NCBI GenBank assembly: GCA_020310875.1
Contig: CM035441.1
Span: 82,195,878-82,259,877, forward strand
Source: Ceratopteris richardii
Taxonomy: Eukaryota > Streptophyta > Polypodiopsida > Polypodiales > Pteridaceae
Reading direction: 5' to 3'
DNA: 64,000 bases
The notes below the pieces were generated by a model. That model had not been told where the DNA came from, searched no databases, and worked only from the letters and a program-made list of their open reading frames with translations. Each line of letters opens with the position of its first letter. The first letter of the stretch is position 1. The position numbers and the translations under genes were made by a program. This document shows positions 38,888 to 49,472 of this stretch, piece after piece.

Positions 38888-39880
38888 ATGGCAAGAATGA
38901 AGAACTCTAAAGACTCAAGGATTGTGCCAATACTGTCAATAAAATATAAAGGAATCTTTATGGATAAATTAGGGCAAGTATATGTAGTAATTGATCACCT
39001 AGAGGGAATCAACAAGAGAGAAGTAGAGGAATTTGAACATTCCACTAGTACTGATAGTGGAGAAACATTGACAATTCCTAGAGGAAAATCATTGATAACC
39101 AACATGTGGAGAGGATATAAAATCTCTCTAGATGATGAATTGATGGATGTTTGCATGGTACATGGACTTGAGAAATGTCTAGAAGCCACTTTACCCATAC
39201 GGGGAGAAGGCATGAGCCCCGCTACTATCTACGAGCTACAAGATTCCGAAGACTTATCTAGAATTACTTACCAGGATGAGATTAAAAGAAGATATTGGCC
39301 TAATGATGAATTTGACATGTCTAGGATGAGGTACATAAGGTTTCCATTGTTCCCTCCTTGAGGCAAGACAACCACTTCTGAGAATCCTCTAAGCACAGAG
39401 CATAGTAATGAAAATCTAGCCTTAGGGAAAAGCAATCAACAAAGTGTGCAAGTGAGGCCATATGTGCAATTCTCAGTTCCAGGAAGCAATACCACACATC
39501 ATATCAATTCAGGAAGTGGAACTACAAATATGCCCCCTTTTCCTTTGAGAACCCCACCATGCGTAGGACAAGGTGTGCATCCTGTAATTACTATAGCCCC
39601 TAGACCCCTTGAGGTAGACAGAAGGCTAAGACCGATCCAAGTAGCCAAGTGCATGAGGAATCGCTTTGATGGTTTATGAGATCCTTATGACCACATGGGT
39701 GAGTTTAAGCAAGTGCTATAGGCTCAACATGTGGATGACTTCTTCATCCAATATGAGTCATTTGGTCTCACTCTTATAAGAACTGCTCTAACTTGGTTTC
39801 AACCATTTGACCCCAATCGCTTTGTAAATATGGAAAAAATAGTTGAAGATCTCATTGGTGAATTCACCAAGATGGGTATT
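38888..39880 (+). pseudogene. Gypsy gag, N-terminal and core parts, fossil
   Basis: The first part (38888-39361) is a 157-codon open stretch with KYKGIFMDKLGQVYVVIDHL. The core at about 39640-39880 shows a DPYDH motif, then QYESFGLTLIRTALTWF and a final NMEKIVEDLIGEF, the usual order of plant Ty3/Gypsy retrotrans_gag domains. A proline-rich linker (39446-39640) lies between. Fragments of the same gag occur at 705-1450 and on the minus strand at 22960-27425. Broken. Confidence 0.82.
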
Positions 39881-42279
39881 TAACATAACTCCTCTTCCTT
39901 AATCCATAGTTTCATATAGGCTCCTAATGAATCTGTAAAGTCAGCAGCCCGACAATTCAACCAATATGTCAACAAATGTCCTATGGCAGAGATACCCATA
40001 GCAAATAATTATATGGGTGTTTTTGGATGTTCTAGTTAATGGAAGTTGGAGAACCCTAGTATATGTGTAACGATTACCAACTTTGAGTGAATGGTTAAGG
40101 GAATGCATAGATTTGGAAGACAACCTAGTAGAATACATGAAGATCCCACAAAATCCCATCAAATCCAAAGATAGGTCTAGTAACATAGGTTCTTAAACCA
40201 ATAATGTAGAAGAATTAGTAGATTTAGGGGCCAAAAATCTAGGTGTACAAAGACAAAAGATTTATCACAACCCTCCCATGAGGATGCCTATGCTAAGAAG
40301 ATGTATTCACTATGGAGGTGACTACCCATGTCTAAGAGCAAGACTAGATTCCCCGTAGCCATACCAATACAATAGGCACCAGACCCAAGGACCTAGTCCA
40401 TACTATCATATTGAACAAAAATATACTAATCATAGCATTGAAAATTGCCTTTTCAATAGACAGTCAAGAACCTTTGCACCACCAAAGTACAAACCATATG
40501 GATACCCCCAAGAGATCAAGTTAAAGAGGTTCCTAGATATGTCCCTTATTAAGGAGCATGCATGGCACCAATGCCTTATGAATACCAAGGATACAATCAA
40601 CCTCAGCCACTACTAGGACACCAACCCCCACATCCCCAGAACTAAGTGCCACTGAATTACATGCAACCTGAAGAGAACCTTGAAAGAGAAATAGCATCAA
40701 TAAACCCATTGATGAGTTTAGACAACACAATTTAGGGATATGACTAGACCCATGGAGACTATTACTCGTATGACTCTAGCCTCATGGATAATGAACCTCC
40801 CTATTAGGAATAATACTATGAATATGATGGTTATGGAAACTTGTATGGGTCAGAATACACCAACCTCATGTATATTGCTCCTAGAGCTCAAGCTCAAGAT
40901 AGACCTGCAGCAAGACCACATGCACCTAGGAAACCTTGCTATAGATGTGGAGGAGATCACTTCATTAGGGAATGCACAATGCCGTACCATTCATTATCCC
41001 CATGAGTGTGGGAAGGGTATTGCAGTGAATGTGAAAGGGAACATTTATTCAAATATTTCCCTAAAAACTCGAATGAAGGTTCACCCATGACACAAATTAG
41101 TTAATTGAGGTAATAGAGTCCTTTGAAAGTGAAAAAGACTATATTGTCCCATTGAAGGCCATTACTAGGGTCATAGAAAAGGAAGCCAATTAGAATCAAA
41201 AAGCATATAGTCCCAAGAACAAGGAGGAGATAAAATCTTCACCCCAAATAGTAGAAAACACAAAAGAGCTAGTAGATACTTCAAGACTAAAAGGAAAACT
41301 CAAAGATTGAAAGCTAGATGAGACAAGATAAAAAACAAGTGCATTAAGAAGATGGCTAAAGAGAAAGAAAAGTTTGTAAAAGATATCGAATGAAAAAAGT
41401 GAACAAGCCAATCAAGGTAGAAATGTGGTGAAGGAGAATCACATGCAACAATAGGCTAGATCGATTCTAGAGGATCGTATGCTTGAAGTTTTGAAAATGT
41501 GGTTGAAATCATATCACTCTAGAATAGACAGGACATAGTCTAGAATAGTATGATAGAACTTATCCAAGAGAAGACATCAAAAAGGAAAGTCTTGAAATCT
41601 ATAAGAGATTAATTGAAGTTTCTCAAACTATGCTAGAATGAACAATTCCTAGCCTCCCTAAAATGAGAGTCCCTGAGGAAATGCTCGAGGGATGTTTACA
41701 AGACCCTAAATCACAACAAGGGAAACCCGAACAAACTAAGGAAATTGAAGAAGGCTTGGATTTCAAGAAAAAACACAGGAACATAATGATTCCATAAATG
41801 GAAGCAAATCGGCCACACGAGTTATGGAGAGAAGTTCTAGAAGAGAGATGAAAGAGAACTGAGGAGGACATCCCTCCCTTGATGAGCTAGATTCTTCTAT
41901 GAACCCACCTAGATTGGAACAAGAAGAAGACACTGAAGAATTATCCAACCCAAATCCAGAATGAGAGGAAGAAATTAGTCTAACTACACTTCCTAATTAT
42001 ACAAGAGAGTATGAGCAAAAAAAAGAAAATTCTTTCACCCCCTAACAATAAGATAGGATGAGAAGAGATTGTTAGAGGAGGTGTCGACCACTTTACAAAA
42101 ATTAAATAAAGCAAAATTGCAATGTTCTATAACTCGAGAGGAACTTTTGCAAGTCAAACCTCAACTGTAGGTGACACCTAATCAATTGAAATTGAATGAA
42201 GAAAACATGTCTATTAAATAAGAAAAGTTGGAGATTGTAGCAACTATCAAGATACCAACTCATATAGTTGGATCTTCTA
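39881..42279 (+). pseudogene. Gypsy gag tail with CCHC knuckle and linker, fossil
   Basis: A zinc-knuckle-like CYRCGGDHFIREC lies at about 40935-40975, followed by YCSECEREHLFKYFP. Upstream is a Tyr/Pro/Gln-rich linker (about 40200-40720). Downstream, about 41100-42280 is Lys/Glu-rich and has no recognisable domain. Broken at several points. Confidence 0.7.
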
Positions 42280-42783
42280 GTGAAGGAGATGGAGGGAATA
42301 CATGCATCCCAATCACATTCCACGGATATATGACCAAAGCCATTCTAGATATGAGAGTTGGAGTAAGGATAGAAATGAAGGAAATTTGAGAGAAATCGGG
42401 AAGACCAGCTTTATCACCAATTAGAATGAAGTTAAAACTAGAAGATGCTCATGTAGAATGACCTTTAAGGCTCCTAGAAAATTTATTTCTAACAACTTGT
42501 GGAGTCAAAGTCGAGCACACTCTAGTTATATGCAAATTTGGCAAGGCGAACAATTACAAAATGCTCCTAGGAAGGTCATTCATGTGACAACTAAAGGTGG
42601 CTCAAGAGTGGGGATGAGATGCTTTGTGTCTCTAACACCAAGGCACTACTACTACCAAACAGTTCACTATCATAGTCCACCAAATATTGAATTTCTCTTT
42701 GAACCTAAGGATTGAACTTATGAAAATTTTCACAATAAAAATAGACTCTTTAGGGTTTCCAACAAGCCATAGATCACGCAAAT
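42280..42783 (+). pseudogene. Gypsy aspartic protease domain, fossil
   Basis: The plus strand shows ITFHGYMTKAILDMRVGV near 42310-42365, at the place of the retroviral-type protease active-site segment, and NYKMLLGRSFM near 42550-42585. The MLLGR.W phrase is typical of the C-terminal half of Gypsy proteases. Similarity ends where Copia E begins at 42784. Confidence 0.7.
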
Positions 42784-43403
42784 TATGGAATGTTACCTAT
42801 TTCAACCTCCTTGCACAAGCTAGACCAAAATTTTACCAAACACATAGCCTACACCTACGTGTACCTCTTCACACACATATCTTGGGAAATATGTAAAGAT
42901 ATACTAGAGAGATTTCAAACTAAATATAGAAAAGGATAAGGAGCACTTGATACTAAGATTAGATTTAAAAGAAATCTTACAACAAGAGCTTTAAGACAAG
43001 CTATCGTGCGCATGAAGCAGACAACTACACAAAGAGATCATATACACGAAACACAATCTCAGCCAAAGTGAAAACTTCATCAAGTAGGGGGCTAGCTTAG
43101 CTAGGGGGTAGCTTAGACCTAGAGTATGAACTCCCAATGGGAGTTGAAAAATGCACAAATGAAGCCTGAGTGTGGCCACAACTTTCTTCCAAGCTATTAG
43201 TTATATAATGCTCTAAAAGTTGGAGTAGAATTTGAATTCAAATTATGCCTCCAAAATCCCTCACTTTTCTCAATCAAGGTACATGGAGTCTTGAACTGAA
43301 AAACTCTTGGAAAATTGGTTGTAGACTTTACCCAAAAGTGAAGTGATGTGGCACTTGAGTTAAGCCTTGGTTCACACACATTTGAGCTTGTACATTACTA
43401 ACA
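42784..43403 (-). repeat. 3' LTR of Copia E (about 620 bp)
   Basis: Aligns with 48856-49472. Shared blocks include AACCTCCTTGCACAAG, AGAAATCTTACAACAAGAGC, AAGTAGGGGGCTAGCTTA and TTTGAGCTTGTACATT. The plus-strand end ACTAACA is followed by TCCCCCTT, the purine tract read on the minus strand. Confidence 0.9.
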
Positions 43404-43585
43404 TCCCCCTTCAATCTCAAGTGTTAGTCTCCATTGATCTCCTTCTCAAGTTACATCCATAAAGTGAAGTGATGTGGCACTTGAGTTAAGCCTTGGTTCA
43501 CACACATTTGAGCTTGTACATTACTAACATCCCCCTTCAATTCAAGTGTTAGTCTCCATTGATCTCCTTCTCAAGCTGCATTCAA
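43335..43585. repeat. Tandem duplication of the LTR/polypurine junction, period 126 bp
   Basis: Units 43335-43460 and 43461-43585 are nearly identical. Each contains AAAGTGAAGTGATGTGGCAC, the last ~69 bp of the LTR, the TCCCCCTTCAAT purine-tract complement, and AGTCTCCATTGATCTCC. High similarity compared with the LTR divergence implies a late duplication. Confidence 0.88.
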
Positions 43586-44742
43586 TCTAAAGTTGAGGTT
43601 GATCTCGAACTTCTCCAACTTGCTTGCATCCATAAACTTGGTCATGATATCTACTAGCTTCTCCTTGCTGTTGATGTACTTGATGTCCACTTCTTTTGCT
43701 AGTACCTTCTCTCTGATGAAGTGATAATGGATCTCTATGTGTTTGCTTCTTGCATGGAACATAAGCTTGCTTGCTAGAAGAATGCTTGACATGTTATCTC
43801 CAAAAAGAGTAAACTCTTTGACCTCCAAATCCAAGTCTTTGAAGAGCTTCTTGAGCCACATGATCTCACATGTATCAAGTGCTAAAGCTCAATACTCAGC
43901 CTCAGTAAATGATAATGAAACTATTGGTTGCTTCTTGGACATGCATGAGATGACTCTTTGACCTAGCATGAAGACATAGACAGATGTGTTCCTTCTTTCC
44001 TGTTTTGAACCAGCCCAATTAGGATCATTAAAGCCTTGAGGTTGTAATAAATCTCAATAAGGTTATTACAACCCTTGATTGATAGTCTTCTTGATGTACC
44101 TAAGCACTCTCTTGGTTGTATTCATATGAACATCAGTTGATGAATTCAAACATTGAGAAAGAAGTCCTACAACATAACACAATTCAAATCTTGTGATGGT
44201 CGCATGATTTAGGCTTCCAATTATGCTTCTATATGCTGAAATATTTTCAAGAGGTTGCCCTTCACTTGTGCATAACTTAGTGTTCAGATTCACAAGTTTT
44301 GTGAGTGGCTACATCCACTCATACCATACTTATAGATTACATCTATCAAGTATCTCCCTTGATCAAGGTAAGTACCATTTTTTGCATAAATAACTTCAAT
44401 CCCAAGAAAATATAAAAGAACTCCAAGATCTGAAATCTAGAATTCATTTCCAAGCTTGGACTTGATCCATGTGATACCTGCATCATCACTTATTGTTATA
44501 ATTAAGTCATCCACATGTATGCATATATAGATAACTAGTCGTCCTTCCTTCTTGAGCTATAAGGAAGGATCTGCATCACTTGGCTTGTATCCACACCTAC
44601 ACAAATACTCCAAAAGCATTTGATTCCATGCCCTAGGAGCATGCTTTAAACCACACAGTGCTTTTCTAAGTGTGCAAACAAAATCAGAATATTTAGGGTT
44701 CTCAAACCCTAATGGTTGAGTCATATAGACTATCTCCTGCAA
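43571..44742 (-). pseudogene. Copia E RT end and RNase H, fossil
   Basis: RNase H at 43571-43861 carries FGDNMSSILLASK, ARSKHIEIHYHFIREKV and KLVDIMTKFMD. An upstream part at 44066-44293 carries YRSIIGSLNHATITRFELC. An RT part at 44557-44742 carries VYMTQPLGFENP and LRKALCGLKHAPRAWNQ. All are collinear on the minus strand. Confidence 0.9.
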
Positions 44743-45348
44743 ATCGACATTATGAAAAGCTATTAAATTGATATATTGGTGACCTCCTAGATGTGGAAGC
44801 CCTAATGATATCTCTAATTGTGGTCATATTTGAAATTGAAACCCCATTCCACTTTTTTTTTTAATTCTGGCGTCGAGCTATTTTTCCGCAGAAAAAAAAA
44901 CTAAGTTAAACGAGCGGTTTGCAAATAACAGGGCTAGAGCTACAACTAATATACGAAGATATTTTCATGTCTTTCCACATTGAAAAACATGAAATTGAAA
45001 TTTGTACAACCTGAGTTTGAACCAGAGACCTCGCCCGTGAAGTCACCAATATGCTGACTTCTATTGTAGGTAATGTTTTTGGATTCAAGGCCTTACGCGC
45101 TCTGCGCCTGGAAGACACAAAATACTAAATCCCTTGTAAATTATTGAAGACGATTTATCTTTTTGTTGGGTTGGATTCATTGATGTGTTAGAATGTTTAA
45201 CAAACTTTTAGAAGAAAAGGGGGGATTAACCCACTTCTCAAAAAAAAAAATATGACGTAACAAAAGCGAGCGTACCAGAAACAAGCAAGATTAATCATAA
45301 ATACCGCAGCTGCGACCTCCTTTTTGAGGAGGCACCCCTTCGATTCCC

Positions 45349-45368
45349 GCTACCCGCTAACTCTTTTG
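45349..45368 (+). other. tRNA-Gly(UCC)-like 3' end
   Basis: TTCGATTCCCGCTACCCGCT has the form of a T-arm plus 3' acceptor strand of plastid trnG-UCC. The matching 5' acceptor strand is not present upstream, so this is a fragment, not a tRNA gene. Confidence 0.45.
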
Positions 45369-45730
45369 AAGATAATGAAACTGTAGCGACCCTTCAGTAA
45401 AAAAAAAAAAAAATAATAATTTATACCCATTTATCAGATTTCTGATAAATGGGTACACACAAGTTAGTCAAACATTGGTTTTCTTTCTAGAAAATACCAT
45501 ATTCATTAGTATGAATTTAGCCCGAAACAGATCCAGGTCTCAATAAACCCAGTGCACATATCTGTTTTTACTAGTCTACCAACCAATTTTTCGTTGGAGT
45601 CTCTTTAAGATAAGAATGAAGGCATGGATATTCTATCATCACCAGGAAATGTTTCGATATTATTGAATATTTAACAGACCCAATGCGCGGATTCTTCCGG
45701 AATAACTAGTGAATTACAGCTTTATTGCAC

Positions 45731-45802
45731 CTTATAATCAATAGTCTCATCCGAATGGATAGACGGAGAACGTCTACGAGAAGAACGTCTAGATTTATTC
45801 AT
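45731..45802 (-). pseudogene. rps18: Plastid rps18-like N-terminal fragment
   Basis: Minus-strand codons from an ATG at 45802 give MNKSRRSSRRRSPSIHSDET and then IDYK, 24 residues. The pattern of basic SRRR repeats followed by IDYK matches the start of plastid ribosomal protein S18 in conifers as I know it (xxSxRSxRRRxPxIxSxxxIDYKN). The rest of S18 is not present. The bases on either side belong to other sequence, so it is a fragment with no function expected. Confidence 0.55.
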
Positions 45803-46469
45803 TGGGATGAATGTTTTTTCATAGTCAATCCCATAGGATTGAGCAAATCCTTTTGCCACAAGCCTTGCTTTGTACCTAGCAATTGAACAATTAGAATTTT
45901 GCTTCACTTTATAGACCCATTTGTTGCCAATTACCTTTATCCCTTCTTGTCTTGGAAGTAGACTCCATGTGTTGTTGTCTTCAAGGGCTTTGTACTCTTC
46001 TTCCATAGCTTCTTGCCACTCCTTTATGTCTTTGGCCTCTTCATAGGTAGAAGGTTCATGATCCTTGATAACCTTGGTCATGAGAGCATAATGTCTAGCA
46101 ATATAACTATCATAGAAAAGCCTTGAGATTGGATTTTTTACCCTTGTTGACCTCCTTTCTTCTCCTTTTGGTGGAATGAACCTTCTTTCCCTTGGTACCT
46201 TGATATCTGCTTCTGATGTAGCTCCTCCTTCTAATATGTTCTTCAAAGTTTTCAACTTCATGCCCATCTTCATCAAGCTCTACCAATCTTTCCTTTTCTT
46301 TATTCACTAATTGATGGATTGAATCCATGCTTGAACTCCATTGTATGCTTTGACGGCTAATTTCCAAGCTATCTTGAAAGCTAACTTTATATCTCCTCTC
46401 TCCCTCTTCAATATCGTCATCTTGCAATGGAACTTTGGAAGCATACCATGGTTTGAGTTCATCAAACAC
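45803..46469 (-). pseudogene. Copia E RT start and integrase-RT linker
   Basis: The RT entry reads WQEAMEEEYKALEDNNTWSL, then GNKWVYKVKQNSNCSIARYK and RLVAKGFAQSYGIDYEKTF, up to the plastid-like insert. The linker at 46110-46469 is charged, as usual for Copia. Confidence 0.9.
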
Positions 46470-46518
46470 TACATATATAGATACCTTTTAACTTCTTTGT
46501 ATTAGGATTGTAGCACCT

Positions 46519-47398
46519 CTAACCTTTTCGCTCCATAGCATAACCAATAAACATACATCTTTCATCCCTTGCATCCATCTGACCTCTCAACCCTTGTGGC
46601 ACATGTGCATAGCATACACACCCAAAGATTCTAATTCGTGAAAGGTCTGGTTTCCTTCCACTCCATGCCTCCACAGGTATCATGCCATGTACCCCTGATG
46701 TGAGACACCTATTCATCAAGTACACAGCAGTAGATACAACATCTACCCAATATGTTAAAGGTACATTCATTTCATTTAACATACTCCTAGCAATTTAAAC
46801 AATACACCTATTCTTCCTCTCTACCACCCCATTTTTTTGGGGACTATACATGCAAATGATTTTCCTCCTTATCCCTTGGTGTTGCAAGAAATCACAAAAG
46901 GCATGGGTGAAGTATTCTCCCCCTCCATCTAAACTTAAGCTTTTGATGTAGCAATCTATCTCCTTTTCAACTTGTGTCTTGAATTTTTTGAACACATCAA
47001 ACACATTTTATTTTTGCTTTATACAATACAAGCATACTTTTCTTGAGTAATCATCTATGAAGGCTACAAAGTACCTATTACTTGCAATAGAGGAATCTTT
47101 GGTTGGGCCCCACACATTTGTGTGCTCAAGGTCGAACACACCATGTGCTACATATCCACTCTTCTTGAAGGGATTCCTAGTAGACCTGCCTAGTTGACAA
47201 GCTTCACACATCTCATGCAACATTTATAGTGAAAACTGTGGTGATGAACATTATCTTGTTGCTTTGTCCTTTGCCAATGTTAAGAGTGAATATCCTCCCT
47301 TCCTTCTTTCCTTTGGCTATTAGCTCATAGACATTCCTTGGGTCTTCAATAAAGCATCCTTTGTGATTGAACTTGACTTGGTATCCCTTTTCAACCAT
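46519..47398 (-). pseudogene. Copia E GAG-pre-integrase and integrase, fossil
   Basis: Integrase segments are 47008-47223 (CEACQLGRSTRNPF, FIDDYSRKVCLYCI), 46795-47004 (LSLDGGGEYFTHAF, KNGVVERKNR) and 46519-46782 (MLNEMNVPLTYWVDVVSTAV, RIFGCVCYAHVP). A GAG-pre-integrase entry lies at 47213-47398. The core DDE-type signatures appear in the usual order but are split among frames. Confidence 0.9.
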
Positions 47399-47455
47399 CT
47401 ATCCGACAAAGATTAGGTTCTTTGAAATAGTAGGAACATGCAATACCCTAGATAG

Positions 47456-48510
47456 TCATCTTGCTTTGAGGTTGCCTTCAAGCTTCACATCTCCCATTTT
47501 TTGTATCTCATGCTCTATGTTGTCTCCTGTCTCCACAAAGCCTCTTTGCTTGGGTGCTTGAAGATTGCTAAAGTATTCCTCTTTGCCTAATATGTGGTTA
47601 CTACAACCACTACCTATATACCACACCTCCTCATCTGGTTGACCTTTACTACTATGCTTCATAGCCAACAAATGCTCATTTTCTAAATTGGTTGAGGAGT
47701 TAACATAATTACCTTGCCCTTGGTAATTGTTCCGACCTTGATTTTTCCAGCAATCTTTGGCATAGTGTCGCTTCCCACAATTGAAGCATCCATTTGATTT
47801 GGAGTAGCCTCTACCTCCATCTCTCCCTCATCTACCTCTTCCTCTTCCTCTTGATGATTGGCCTTTTTCTTGGCTTGGTTTGCACCCTTGATAGCTTTGA
47901 TTGCCTTGTTGGAAGTTTCTTCTACCTCTTCCTCTTGAACCACCTCTGTTGTCTTTGCATCTTCCTCCTTTTCCTGCGTAGAAGTGTTGGTGTTGGCTGC
48001 CCTTTGACTTCCTACCTCCATGGTTGCGCTCCTTAGTCACCATAAGAGAATTAAGTTGCTCAAAATCTGGTAATGAATCCCCTACATACATAGAGGTTGT
48101 GGATGCCTTCCATTTAGTATCTTCTCTAAGCCCATTAAGTGTGTGGGACACTAGCTCCTCATCATCCACCAGACATCCTATTGAGCAAAGTGCATCAAAA
48201 ATCTCTTTTTCTTTGAGTATAACATCATTAATACTCTAATTCGATGCCTTTCTAAGGTTTTTGAGCTCATTTTTTAGTTGAATTCTTCTAGCCTTTGTAG
48301 AGGTAGATTACAACCTTTCTAAACACTCCCAAACCTTCTTGGATGTATCTAGGTCTTGGATATGACCTATCATGGAGTTGCTTATGTGTTGAAATAGAAT
48401 GAAGATCACTCTCCTATCACTTTCTTTGCACTCTCTAATGGACCTCCTTTGATTCTCACTAGGTGTATGTGGGTCTATGTATGTCTTTACCTCAGTACCA
48501 CTAACCAACC
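47456..48510 (-). pseudogene. Copia E gag tail, CCHC and protease, fossil
   Basis: Gag stretches are 48308-48508 (DPHTPSENQRRSIRECKESD, DLDTSKKVWECLERL) and 47828-48169 (DDEELVSHTLNGLREDTKW). A Gly/Arg-rich box and a zinc knuckle near 47740-47790 follow. The protease region at 47456-47671 has EVWYIGSGCSNHI at the active-site position. Confidence 0.88.
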
Positions 48511-48842
48511 CTCAAGGACCCTTTCCCATGAGGAAGTTAGAGAATCTAAACTTCCAAGGTTGGTAGTTGCTCTTTTCAAGCTTCTCAATTTGAGTATTGT
48601 AGTCTCCCATTGTGTATGAGACTATGAAGTGGCTCATAATCCCTCCTTGGATTGTGATAGATGTGAGAAAGAATGGTATGTTACCTTCTTACAAGAGCCT
48701 CCACTTGTCTTGAACCTTTAATGATGATAGAAGGTCCTCCTTGCTTCAAATGATTCATCATATCTTCCTTGCCTTTGCTTCAATCCTTGGCTCTCAAGCA
48801 ACTTCAAGGCCTCCTCTTGATGTCGTCAACACTCAGTGTTGA

Positions 48843-48854
48843 GCTTTGATACCA
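48843..48854 (-). other. Primer-binding site of Copia E
   Basis: TGGTATCAAAGC on the minus strand, one base after the LTR end; methionine-tRNA type. Confidence 0.82.
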
Positions 48855-48855
48855 C

Positions 48856-49472
48856 TGATGGAGTATATTGTGTGAACCTCCTTGCACAAGATAGACCAAA
48901 ATCTATCCAAACAAATAGCTTACACCTATGTGTACCTCTTCACACATGTATCTTGGTGAATATGCAGAGATAGACCAAAGAGATTTCAAGCTCAATATAC
49001 AAAAGGATATGGAACAGTTGATACTTATATTATATTCAAAAGAAATCTTACAACAAGAGCTTTAAGATGATCTATCTTGTGCATGAAAGAAGCAACTATA
49101 CAAAGAGATATAGACGAAACAAAATCTCATCCAAAGTGAAAACTTCAGCAAGTAGGGGGCTAGCTTACCTGGAGGGTAACTTAGACTTGGAGTATGCACT
49201 CCCAATGAGAGCCTAAAAATGCACAAATGAAGCTTGAGGATGGCCAGAGCTTTCTTCCAAGCTATTGCTTATATAATGCTCTAAACGTTGTTGTAGAATT
49301 TGAATTCAAATCATGCCTCCAAAATCCCTGATTTTTCTCAATCAAGGTAGATGGAATCTTGACCTAAAAAACTCGTGAAAAAGTGTTTGTAGAATTTAAC
49401 AAAAAGTGAAGTGATGTGGCACTTTGATTTAAGCCTTGGTTCACACAATTTTGAGCTTGTACATTTCTAACA
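48856..49472 (-). repeat. 5' LTR of Copia E (617 bp)
   Basis: Plus-strand bounds are TGATGGAGTATATTG and TTTCTAACA. It pairs with 42784-43403. Confidence 0.9.

Larger units (their letters stand above)
44850..45802 (-). other. Plastid-like DNA inserted in Copia E reverse transcriptase
   Basis: About 950 bp that belongs to no Copia domain sits between two RT segments, ending near the RT word TTIRDI on the left and KTFIPM on the right. Three things suggest organelle origin: an rps18-like start (45731-45802); TTCGATTCCCGCTACCCGCT at 45349-45368, which equals the 3' end of plastid trnG-UCC as I remember it; and a near-perfect 30-bp stem-loop (45426-45455) like those at plastid gene ends. A 9-10 base T-run lies at the left edge. 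No plastid gene is complete. The pieces may come from more than one source. Confidence 0.5.
42784..49472 (-). mobile_element. Minus-strand Copia E nested in the Gypsy element, fossil
   Basis: In element direction it has a 5' LTR (48856-49472), primer-binding site (48843-48854), gag with CCHC (about 48510-47690), protease (47671-47456), GAG-pre-integrase and integrase (47398-46519), linker (46469-46110) and reverse transcriptase (46276 leftward to about 44560, interrupted by plastid-like DNA). RNase H (44293-43571), a purine tract and the 3' LTR (42784-43403) complete it. LTRs differ by roughly 12-15% by eye. No target duplication could be recognised. Many breaks. Confidence 0.9.

Noticed and set aside
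45300-45370. A complete tRNA gene with anticodon-like stem CCTCC/GGAGG and a T-arm
   Set aside because: The 5' acceptor strand and a normal D-arm are missing, so it is a fragment at most.
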